Assembly (NCBI GenBank): GCA_963556195.1
Contig: OY744546.1
Span: forward strand, 66,211,803-66,275,802
Direction of reading: 5' to 3'
From: Sepiola atlantica
Taxonomy: Eukaryota > Mollusca > Cephalopoda > Sepiida > Sepiolidae
Length of the DNA: 64,000 bases
The translations under genes and the position numbers were made by a program. Shown piece by piece: positions 21,054-29,105 of the stretch (the first letter of the stretch is position 1; the number at the start of each line of letters is the position of its first letter). Below the pieces are notes generated by a model. It was not told where the DNA came from and searched no databases. It saw only the letters and a list, made by a program, of their open reading frames with translations.

Positions 21054-21184
21054 TTTTGTACATGTCTGTGTAAATAAAATTATCATATATAAAGCTCTAT
21101 TTTGATATTGAGCACTTTTTATAAACCCGGTTAAAATTCTCTGGATTACCACTCTGTGGATATTTTTCACCTGGATTATTACCA

Positions 21185-21260
21185 TTATTATATATATATA
21201 TATATATATATATGTACATATATATATGTATATATATGTACATATATATATGTACATATA
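21185..21260. repeat. (TA)n with TGTA interruptions
   Basis: TA repeat ending at the mariner-type MITE; likely the tail of the right arm of copy B into which the MITE inserted. Confidence 0.93.
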
Positions 21261-21644
21261 TACAGGGTGGGCAAAAATAAGGGTCCTATTTTTAAAAATT
21301 CATAACTTTTTTATTGATTGATTTTTTTTGATTTTTTAGAATAAGTAAAGGACCCCTTCCGAAGCAAGCATGAGCCGTATTAGCCCTAAGGAACGTACCC
21401 TCATTTAGAAAACATTATTTTTGCTTAAAAAACTCAAAACAGTGTAAAAAACAATACTTTAGTTTTTGTAAGTTTTAAGAAGTGTTTTTCGGCTAAAATT
21501 TGTTTTGTTTATTTCAAAAAATCTCGGAAGGGTCAGTCTACACACACATAAAGTTTGGTGAGTTTAACTTTTATTTTGTGGAAGTTACTCAAATTCAAGT
21601 TATTCAAATTTAAAGATAGGACCCTTATTTTGGCCCACCCTGTA
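21261..21644. mobile_element. mariner-type MITE, 384 bp
   Basis: Imperfect terminal inverted repeats of about 35 bp begin tacagggtgggcaaaaataa on the left and, complemented, tacagggtgggccaaaataa on the right, with TA at both ends. No transposase sequence inside. The shared tacagggtg start with the element at 5404 points to the same superfamily, but the ends beyond that differ, so a different transposase is expected. Confidence 0.88.
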
Positions 21645-21680
21645 TATGTGTACATATATCTATATATATGTATATATATG

Positions 21681-21715
<35 letters not shown>

Positions 21716-21926
21716 GTATATATATATATGTATATATATGTATATATATATATGTGTGTATATATATATATATGTTTATATATATATATATAGATATGTA
21801 TATATATATATATGTGTATATATATGTATATATATATGTGTATATATATGTATATATATATGTATATATATATGTATATATATATATGTATATATATATT
21901 TATATATATATATGTATATATATATT

Positions 21927-21961
<35 letters not shown>

Positions 21962-22031
21962 GTATATATATACGTATATATATGTATATATATATACATA
22001 TATATGTATATATATATGTATATATATATAT
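21645..22031. repeat. (TA)n/(TATG)n microsatellite, about 390 bp
   Basis: TA tracts with frequent G interruptions giving tatatatg-like higher repeats. The MITE splits this array from the one at 21185-21260. Confidence 0.95.
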
Positions 22032-22099
22032 TCTTTTTCACTGCATTTTTTAAATAATATTTTTCATATATTTTCTAAATATTTGAACTTTGTTTTTTT

Positions 22100-22277
22100 T
22101 CGAAAGCCAACTTATCTATCTGTATTTCTTCACGGATGATAAGATCTCGATCTTTGAAAAGCCTTGGCTTAAGGAAAGAATAATAAACACTAGTTTATTA
22201 TCGAATACCCCTTGCATTGAACAATTGCAATTTGAAATAAATTTTGACAATCGTTTATTACTCTTTTTTCTTCTATC

Positions 22278-22282
<5 letters not shown>
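22100..22282 (+). mobile_element. Element of the 2517 family with (TA)n tail
   Basis: Shares gccaacttatctatc, gatgataagat, ctttgaaaagcc and ggcttaagga with 2565-2645. Its 3' half (gaacaattgcaatttgaaat, then cttttttcttctatctctat) recurs on the minus strand at 27737-27805. It ends in (TA)n from 22283. No coding capacity. Confidence 0.75.
22128..22176 (+). ncRNA. Hammerhead-like fold, family 1 copy
   Basis: Core reads cggatga (22133-22139) instead of ctgatga. Stem II aagatc (22141-22146) with gatctt (22149-22154), gaaa 22156-22159, stem III aagcc (22159-22163) with ggctt (22166-22170), predicted cleavage base a22171. Stem I is mostly lost. Confidence 0.4.

Positions 22283-22357
<75 letters not shown>
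22283..22357. repeat. (TA)n microsatellite, element tail
   Basis: About 37 TA units directly after the family 1 element. Confidence 0.95.
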
Positions 22358-22362
<5 letters not shown>

Positions 22363-22824
22363 TATTTTGATACCACCTGGTACCATAATATCCTGGAGTC
22401 TTCGTTCGTGTAAAACATCCATAAAAAGGAAGTACTTCATGTTATTTGATTTATAACTTCTAAATAAAAGCTCTTAAAACAGTAAAATATAAATTATCTA
22501 TGGATGTCACGTCTTCGTGCAGCAATCTAAAGGTTTCTTTATTCTGGGAAACATCGGGTGTGCCTCGATGGGTTAAAGACATGGATGTATCGAAACTCAT
22601 TCAATTTAATATAACTTCCCTATCATCTCGTGTCACCCAATCAATGTGGTGTACATCCTTTGGGTCCATTCTAAAAAATGGTATGCTTTCGATTTTAAAA
22701 CAGCAGAATCAATAATGTGTTCGATGAAAACAAGATATACTCATCAAGTCGCCCATCTATTATTATCTTCTGTGTATTAATCGCTTTTGCGATATGAACA
22801 TCTAAGTGAAAGATCACATTTTAT
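22358..22824. other. Unassigned sequence
   Basis: A 71-codon frame at 22500-22715 (plus) has balanced composition but no recognised motif. No gene called. Confidence 0.45.
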
Positions 22825-22890
22825 CCGCTTGATAAGATCTTAGGTTCTAAATTACTACTTATAGATAACATCGACATGCCAGTGTAGCGG
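22825..22890 (+). ncRNA. Relic of the copy A/B hammerhead family
   Basis: gataacatcgacatgccagt (22864-22883) matches the copy B core and stem III exactly, followed by gta and gcgg. An upstream ccgc (22825-22828) pairs with gcgg (22887-22890) as a stem I counterpart, and ttgataa replaces ctgatga. A solitary, non-inverted copy. Confidence 0.4.
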
Positions 22891-23480
22891 CTTTTTGTAC
22901 AAACTAGAAGTGGAAGTAGTGTTGGCAAGTGGTGAGTATTGTAGTCTCGGTAAGTTATCTTTAGGCTATAAGCGTACTTTCATTATTAGATTCTGTCTAT
23001 TAATCTCACAATAACATTTCTTTTTCCACTGTGTGTTGTTTGATTTCTCGTCTCTTCTTTTGTATAGTATCTACCATGTCTTCGTTTCCGCCACACATGC
23101 TATCCGCCATTCTCTGTCACGCTTCTATTAACATACTAACATGTTAGTATTGATGACGCACAGTATATCCGTTATGACCGACTTGATCGAATTCAAAAAG
23201 TGTCTCTATTAGACAGAGCACTCATCTTTACAACATTTATATATATATATAAATGTAAAGTGCTTATAAAGTGTACATATGAAACCATTTTAGAAAGAAA
23301 AATAGATACATTGATTGCATCGTTTCATGGAAGATTTTCGCAGTATAATGAAAACTGATACATCAGTGTTGCCAATCAGGCAGTCTGTGTGATATTTCAA
23401 AGGCATACCAAACTAAATTACAAATATACATATATATTATTTGATTAATTCATACAACTATTCTTATATTTTATGTTATT
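22891..23480. other. Unassigned sequence with a short AT hairpin
   Basis: acattta...taaatgt with a TA loop (about 23239-23262) forms a small hairpin. No gene recognised. Confidence 0.5.
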
Positions 23481-23526
23481 CTCACAACGTTTCGACCGAT
23501 ATTATCTCCGATCTTCTTCAGGTGAA
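23481..23526 (-). ncRNA. Hammerhead-like fold (minimal class)
   Basis: Minus strand. Stem I ttcac (23522-23526) with gtgag (23481-23485), including one T-G pair. Core ctgaaga (23515-23521) plus an extra a; stem II gatcg with cggtc; gaaac (23489-23493); gtt. This is the same layout as the folds at 15299 and 15566 with different stem sequences, that is, covariation. A short TA-rich tail lies 40-60 bp downstream. Confidence 0.48.
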
Positions 23527-24315
23527 TCTTGGAACTCGAGAATATTTATTTCGAACTCTGTAATATGTACCGAATTTCGATCTGAAATGTTCATTTAATG
23601 CACAGGGGTAACATGCTCCCGTCCCATCAGCGATGATCGGGTAGAAGTCTTACGAAATTCGTGATTATATTATGATTATCGCCTGCGGTGTGAATTATAC
23701 CTCCAATCTGTAGAAGGCTTTCACGTAAAACTGATTATTACTCGGCACTTATACCTGTAAAGCAATAAGTCCTTACGGATATCGATATAGATGTAAAATA
23801 CAGATGTTGCAGGAATATGGTTATCTTTCTAGTTCGAGAAAGACAATTAGTTTAAACGATGATAATCCTCTTGAGGTTAGCGAAAAGTTACGCGGGTCAA
23901 GATCAAGTGAATATGGAGTGTGTTCCAGTATGGGGACTTTCTTTCTACTTCATTCGATTTTTATTGTTCGTTATGAAGGATCTGCAAAACATGCGGTTTA
24001 AAACTTCACGTGGAAAAAAACAAGAGTTGCAAAGAGCTGAAGTGAGTGTCATATTCTGTTTAAGCGCACATGCTAGATAGCACATCATATGATCGGTCTG
24101 ACAGTGAGCGAGTATAATGTAAATCCCGTGTAGCTTTAATATCGCCTATTATGATACTAATGATGAGATATATGTTGCTAATAATTTCGATAAGGGGCAA
24201 TGAACTAAACAGAAAGCAATGGCCTACGTAATAAATATGTAATGCCAACATAAACAATTCGACCTAAATATTAAACCTGACACTTGTTATAATGTTCGAA
24301 GTAAGAAGAAATCAT
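23527..24315. other. Unassigned sequence
   Basis: No recognised gene. Short frames at 23804-24001 and 23859-24080 (plus) lack motifs. The stretch just before 24316 may hold further decayed retrotransposon sequence that I could not align. Confidence 0.45.
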
Positions 24316-24504
24316 AATTGTTTCCATAGGAAAGTATACATTTTGTAAGCGGACCCCTGTCTTTTACTCTCAATATCAACAGAGAAAAGCATATCGGCTG
24401 ATACTGCACACTAGATTCTTATTTTTCAGGACTATACATTTCAAATAGAATTTCTTCGACCAAAAAAAATTAGAGACGCAGACGGATTGTCAAGGCTACT
24501 TTAG
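24316..24504 (+). pseudogene. Ty3/gypsy-type RNase H relic
   Basis: One frame of 63 codons with two internal stops. It matches the C-terminal part of the reverse transcriptase-linked RNase H of Ty3-type retrotransposons. FHRKVYIL is followed, after a stop, by ADPCLLLSIS, then STEKSISADTAH, then ILIFQDYTFQIEFLRPKKIR and finally DADGLSRLL before a third stop. The usual TDHxPL reads ADPCLL, and the hallmark ADxLSRL reads DADGLSRL. No polymerase, integrase or LTR was seen next to it. A truncated, long-dead fragment. Confidence 0.72.
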
Positions 24505-25035
24505 AAATTAACTTATATAGGAAATATGAATTGCTGCATTTTCAGTAAAAGAATTGCAGGTAACTCTTGATACAATTGCAACCAAAATAAGAAAATAACT
24601 TCTAAGCTCACAAAACGAAAATGTCAAATAACAAACAATTAGTTTTTCTTCTTGTAATTCATGAAGTGAATGTGTAGTAAACAATGTCTCCTGGATAGAT
24701 AGGCTTACTTTCCGAAAAGTAGTAATGGTTTCATTAAGCAAATATACAAATTAAGAAAAGCTGTCTGTAAAATTTCAATATTTTCGTTATCAATTCCGAG
24801 TTAGACCGGATACTTTCGTAATAGTTGCGACTCTCTAAGAAGAAACGTTAACACGAAATAAACTATTTTGTCCTTGTATGGCTAATACAATGTTTGTGGC
24901 TGACAAAAGAAGCGTTGGTTTTTTGTTTCCTTTAATGTTTTAGGTGTTGTCGTTTTTGCTTTTATAAGCTGGCTTATTTGTGTTTAATTATTAATATTTA
25001 TTGTATTCATGTAACGCCTACTGTAATATCATCCC
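24505..25035. other. Unassigned AT-rich sequence
   Basis: No gene or repeat recognised. Confidence 0.5.
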
Positions 25036-25392
25036 TTGAACTAAGCTAACTTCAATCTAACCCTAGCCTAACCCTATCTTTAACCTGACCTTAACATAAC
25101 TCTAATACAAACCACCCTAACACTAACCTAACTCTAACCCTACCCATAAACCTAACCCGAACCCTTACCCTAAATATAACCCTAATTATATCCCTTACCC
25201 TAACACTAACCTAACGCTAACACTAACCTTAACCCTAACCCTAACCCTAACCCTAACCCTAACATAACTCTAATACTCACCACCCTAACACTAACCTAAC
25301 CCTAACCCTAACCATAAACCTAACCCTAACATAACTGTAACTCTTACCCTAAATATAACCCTAACTCTCTCCCTTACCCTAACACTAATCTT
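25036..25392. repeat. Degenerate telomere-like (CCTAA) repeats
   Basis: Variant CCCTAA-type units over about 357 bp, with five perfect CCCTAA units in a row near 25230-25262. The block contains an internal duplication of about 170-190 bp (both halves have ataactctaatac, then accaccctaacactaacct, and later taccctaaatataacc). The C-rich strand is the plus strand. Interstitial rather than a chromosome end. Confidence 0.9.
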
Positions 25393-25862
25393 ATTTCTCT
25401 GAATGAATGTCGTATAATTTTTTAAAGACTCGGTTAAAGTCAAAACTGCTTAGGGAATCTCCGTTCATACTCGGATCTTCTTACGTAACGACCGCAATTC
25501 TATAGATGCTTATTCCTAATTAGCATAAAAATGTTAAATATATTATGTAATGCCCAACCAATGAAGTATTACTGAAATTTAACTTTGAATTCCTACTTAA
25601 ATATGCATTACAAAAGTATAGATAAAATAATAAAAATACAATCTTAAGTAAAAATCGAACATGTAACGCAACATACATATAGCTAGTATTAGAAGAAAAG
25701 AAGTCCTCTATAGTGCCAAAGTAAGAATGTGTTAGATATAACACTTATAGCATTTATAGTGTCTGTGTTTACATTCAAATGATAACGGTAACGTAGACCA
25801 CTCTAATTTTATAGAAAAGTATATATTGTTTATACTAAACATATCTTCCGATAAGTAAGTAT
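25393..25862. other. Unassigned AT-rich sequence
   Basis: Nothing recognised. Confidence 0.5.
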
Positions 25863-25863
25863 C

Positions 25864-25864
<1 letters not shown>

Positions 25865-25940
<76 letters not shown>

Positions 25941-26030
25941 TAATACAACAAACGATATAAGAGGTAACTAATATCTTTAATTCGTAAACATCCGGATAAA
26001 AATGAAGCTCATATATATATATACATATAC

Positions 26031-26124
<94 letters not shown>

Positions 26125-26165
26125 TTAATACAACAAAAGATATGAGAGGCAACTAATATCTTCAA
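25865..26165. repeat. Duplicated (TA)n plus 44-bp unit
   Basis: (TA)n at 25865-25936 followed by ggttaatacaacaaacgata...(25938-25981), then (TA)n/(TATG)n at 26010-26121 followed by a near copy of the same 44 bp (26122-26165, about five changes). A direct tandem duplication of a TA tract with its flank. Confidence 0.9.
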
Positions 26166-26172
26166 TAATATA

Positions 26173-26380
26173 TGTTACACCGGCCGTTCTTACACAGGAG
26201 AAACTACACCGGTTGTCACTATAAATAGTGCGAGTCACCAGAGACAGAGAAGACAAAGCGCAGTCTTGTAACCGTTTAGCAAAGTTCTAGTCACTTTCTT
26301 ACTTTGTTAATACACTTGTTAAACCAACCCTCGACTTGACTTCCTTTATTTATTATTCACTGTTGGACAACTTCACAACA
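26173..26380 (+). mobile_element. Probable solo LTR, 208 bp
   Basis: Begins tgttacaccgg and ends cttcacaaca, giving TGTT...AACA termini, with atata on each side as a possible 5-bp target duplication (weak in TA-rich DNA). A perfect TATA box (tataaatag, 26220-26228) sits 48 bp in, as in a U3 promoter, and the TATA direction gives the plus orientation. No primer-binding site, polypurine tract or coding sequence follows. The short length suggests a compact Ty3-type or non-autonomous family. Confidence 0.55.
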
Positions 26381-26404
26381 ATATATATATATATATATAT
26401 ATAT
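26381..26404. repeat. (TA)n microsatellite, SINE tail
   Basis: TA run that forms the 3' tail of the minus-strand SINE and also touches the end of the solo LTR. Confidence 0.9.
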
Positions 26405-26571
26405 TTGTTATTGTTTATTTATCTATGGACGTATACGTTTCGTCTCTTTTCAATCAAAACTCATCAGCATAGAAGTACGACTATTCACCACCGGTCACAC
26501 GATTCGAAACCCTGGATTACAAGTATTTTTCAACCCCAATCTAACGTGGCTAACCGATAGGCCAGTTCTGA
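26405..26571 (-). mobile_element. tRNA-derived SINE carrying a hammerhead
   Basis: Minus strand A box tggcctatcgg (26554-26564) fits TRGYNNANNGG completely. The B box region gtttcgaatcg is near consensus (26501-26511). After the tRNA-like head a complete hammerhead follows, then ataaataaacaataacaaa and (TA)n. Length about 165 bp without tail. The arrangement recalls the Sm-alpha SINEs of schistosomes, which also pair a Pol III head with a hammerhead. The 5' boundary is estimated. Confidence 0.65.
26421..26473 (-). ncRNA. Complete hammerhead ribozyme
   Basis: Minus strand. Stem I tctatg (26468-26473) with cataga (26422-26427), six pairs. Core ctgatga 26461-26467. Stem II gtttt (26456-26460) with gagac (26442-26446), closed by the expected G-C. 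gaaa 26438-26441. Stem III acgt (26435-26438) with acgt (26429-26432) over a two-base loop. The cleavage site is gtc, cut predicted after the base at 26428. Every conserved core position I can check is canonical, making this the best candidate for an active ribozyme in the window. Confidence 0.78.
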
Positions 26572-26774
26572 ACAGCTTATACACAATTATAATTTTAACA
26601 CTTTTAAGGGCGGCGAGACGTACATGCATTCAACTTCTATATAAGTGAAGGAATGATGCATATAAAGCAAGTGACGTCACGCTGTATTATTATTACCATT
26701 TACAGTGCTCTACTTTTTAACGAGGATATATATATATATTCAATAACGGTAGATTATTTGATGTTTTCGGACAG

Positions 26775-26992
26775 GATTTCATCTGATGTCTTGCTCCACA
26801 TTCCAAACGTCGAGTACTAATAGCAAAACGATAGCAACATCCTTTGTTTATGCTTGTGCATTTGAGCCTGTTATATTTCTTTCTATTGCTACATCATATG
26901 ATAGAGATAAAGGGCCAGGACCTGTTTTCCACAAGTCTGTTAGCAGACCCCGATTGCCTTCTTTTATGGCTGGAGCGCCACTTCCAGAGGCA
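26775..26992 (+). other. Possible exon between good splice signals
   Basis: An open stretch is preceded by an AG acceptor (ttttcggacag) and followed by a perfect donor cag/gtaagt (about 26990-26998). It encodes FHLMSCSTFQTSS and later YDRDKGPGPVFHKSVSRPRL. The opposite strand also reads well (GLLTDLWKTGPGPLSLSYDV), so coding sense is ambiguous. No family recognised. It could equally be a decayed transposon fragment. Confidence 0.22.
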
Positions 26993-26999
26993 GGTAAGT

Positions 27000-27347
27000 T
27001 TACACCAATGATTACATCTAACCGATTGGTGTATGTATGGGATGAGATTAACTTTTATCTTGGGTATCCGTCGTCCAGCATTTACTTTTGGTTTTATTTC
27101 TATTTTGTATCAGTTCCTTATTGTCAACGTCTTCTAATTTTTTGAAATTCTATCTCTCTGGTATGCTTGAGGTAGCCAAAACAAAATTGCCTTTTTTAAA
27201 TATTTGGTCATGGTTTAATTAAAATGTGAAGTATCCTTATGTGAAGCTCTCTGACAAACAGCTGTAAACAGAGACAGAAGAGACATGATGCTGGTGTCTA
27301 GTAGGCATTCAAGTTCTCCTCAGAAGACATTCAGTTTCTCTCGAGAG

Positions 27348-27348
<1 letters not shown>
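27000..27348. other. Unassigned sequence
   Basis: Nothing recognised apart from the end of the possible exon region. Confidence 0.45.

Positions 27349-27392
<44 letters not shown>
27349..27392. repeat. (TA)n microsatellite
   Basis: TA run immediately 5' of the MITE-like element. Confidence 0.95.
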
Positions 27393-27396
<4 letters not shown>

Positions 27397-27637
27397 GAGT
27401 CTGAACGCAAAACGTGATAAATCCAATTCGTTTAAATTAAGATCTTAAACAATAAAAACACGAATATATTTAATCTAAACTATCATATAAGGCTGATTTT
27501 AATTTAAATAATAAAAAAAAATATTATGCAACACATAGTTTTGGGGTGTTCTGGAGTGTGGAAATGCAACACTTTTTGTAGGGACAGTTTCGTGATTTTG
27601 AAAATGGCGTTGATCGCGTTTTGCATTCAAACTCTTC

Positions 27638-27638
<1 letters not shown>
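27393..27638. mobile_element. MITE-like element inside a (TA)n tract
   Basis: Terminal inverted repeats of 26 bp (27393-27418 and 27613-27638) begin tgaagagt and differ at three positions. TA repeats flank both ends, consistent with insertion into TA. The interior is AT-rich and non-coding. No superfamily signature is certain. Confidence 0.7.
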
Positions 27639-27679
<41 letters not shown>

Positions 27680-27680
27680 C

Positions 27681-27735
<55 letters not shown>
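27639..27735. repeat. (TA)n microsatellite
   Basis: TA and TATG repeats between the MITE-like element and the family 1 fragment. Confidence 0.93.
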
Positions 27736-27736
27736 G

Positions 27737-27805
27737 AGATAGAAGAAAAAAGAGTGATAAATATGCGACGATTGTCCAAATTTATTTCAAGTTTCAATTG
27801 TTCAA
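27737..27805 (-). mobile_element. Family 1 element, 3' fragment
   Basis: On the minus strand it matches 22216-22276 (gaacaattg, gaaataaatttggacaatcg, cactcttttttcttctatct) and then enters (TA)n. The ribozyme portion is absent: a 5'-truncated copy, as expected for retroposed elements. Confidence 0.7.
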
Positions 27806-27845
27806 TATATGTATATACACATATAGATATATGTATATATGTATG

Positions 27846-27877
<32 letters not shown>

Positions 27878-27944
27878 TATGTATATATATATATGTATAT
27901 ATATATATGTATATATATATACATATATATATGTATATATATAC

Positions 27945-27990
<46 letters not shown>
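27806..27990. repeat. (TA)n then (TG)n microsatellite
   Basis: TA/TATG repeats ending in about 16 TG units (27955-27990). Confidence 0.95.
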
Positions 27991-27995
<5 letters not shown>

Positions 27996-28094
27996 TATTT
28001 TGCGAGAATTCGAGAAAACTGCTCGATTATTAAGACAAAAAATCATAAAATGAGAGCCTTCTATTAATTTATATATATAATTTACAGCATAACA

Positions 28095-28262
28095 TCGGTA
28101 CTGCTGGTTTTAAATCTAAAAAGGGCCTATAGTTGACCTATTATGCTGGAGTCTCGTCGGTATAGGAGGACAACTATAAAATAAGATAAAAAGAGACTGA
28201 CAATGTTCCGGCATAAAAGGCCAACTATAGGTCTCATTTTGTGGATTTTTAACCGGCTGTTC
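28095..28262. mobile_element. Imperfect hairpin element
   Basis: Inverted arms of about 55 bp. cctatagttgacctattatg (from 28132) pairs with the complement of cataaaaggccaactatagg (to 28232), and outer parts (gctggttttaaatct with the complement of ggatttttaaccggc) also pair. Non-coding. A short (TA)n follows at 28281-28307. Confidence 0.6.
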
Positions 28263-28275
28263 TGATATTTTCTGA

Positions 28276-28309
<34 letters not shown>

Positions 28310-28311
<2 letters not shown>

Positions 28312-28817
28312 AAAAGACCAGAAAAATATATAAATGATGTATTATCAAAATGAGACTCGTTTGAACTTTACGAAATGAATATTTATCTAAACCCATAATG
28401 TACCTAGCCATAATATATACACAACACACACAGGAATAAAAAAATAATATTACATCAGCAAAACTGCAGTAGAATTATGAAAGATGTATGTTAATATCTT
28501 AAAATCACACTCACATACAAAAACACCAATAGAGTAAACGTTTATGGTACAACTATGTGGAACATGAAGAATGCATACGGTCGCTTATAATTAAGTTTTA
28601 CAGTTTTACAGGTGTTGGCGTCCTCCAACATAGAACGTCTGCTATACACAAATTGTCGCCCATCTAGTATTGAATGGTCTTAATCTTGCTTACCTTCAAT
28701 TATATTAGGAGAACCAATATTGCCAATGTGATTATGGCGTATTCGTTTTCGTGATGTAAAGTTTTTGTATCGAACACTTTAAGTAGAAATGTATGGTTTT
28801 ATCTTTTTATTTTCTAT
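28310..28817. other. Unassigned AT-rich sequence
   Basis: No gene or repeat recognised. Confidence 0.5.
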
Positions 28818-29105
28818 TTAGTCCAGCTTCATGTCCTTATGGTTTACGGATGAGGAGCGCGCACGGTTAACGTGATTCGGGACGTTATCTGCTGATATGT
28901 TACTGATATGAAGATCAGCACTTAGCTCATCCAAGCAAAGGGTTCCAATTTTTACTTCCTCGGGATCGTTAAAACATCGGAAAAGTCTGGTCTGGAACAA
29001 CGCACTTAATCTTTTACGTAAGCTTATCGATGCAGCCCGTCTCGCAAGGCAATTAACACGAAGCGATATTTTTCCATTAGAGTTACCAAAAGCGGATAGG
29101 AGCTT
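28818..29105 (-). CDS. Possible terminal coding exon, unknown protein
   Basis: An open frame of about 95 codons on the minus strand ends at a stop at 28818-28820. It has balanced base composition (near 45% GC) inside AT-rich DNA. The peptide has a basic region (VNCLARRAASISLRKRL), an aromatic stretch (LFQTRLFRCF), an acidic part (DPEEVKIGTLCLDEL) and a Ser-rich tail with RARSSSV before KDMKLD. That looks like the intracellular C terminus of a protein, but I recognise no family. No ATG opens it, and the acceptor candidates near 29105 lack a strong pyrimidine tract. It may also be a pseudogene. Confidence 0.3.
   Translation of the reverse strand, partial: KLLSAFGNSNGKISLRVNCLARRAASISLRKRLSALFQTRLFRCFNDPEEVKIGTLCLDELSADLHISNISADNVPNHVNRARSSSVNHKDMKLD

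Larger units (their letters stand above)
20831..21184. mobile_element. Near-perfect palindromic hammerhead element, copy B
   Basis: Arms 20831-20950 and 20965-21084 are inverted copies with one difference in 120 positions by my reading, around a 14-bp spacer. The right arm continues into the longer tail (gagcactttttataaacccgg near 21110) also attached to copy A, and then (TA)n. The left arm ends straight in (TA)n. Such similarity indicates a recent inversion-dimer event or ongoing arm conversion. Confidence 0.92.

Noticed and set aside
25036..25392. True chromosome end
   Set aside because: The repeats are degenerate and flanked on both sides by more than 4 kb of non-telomeric sequence.
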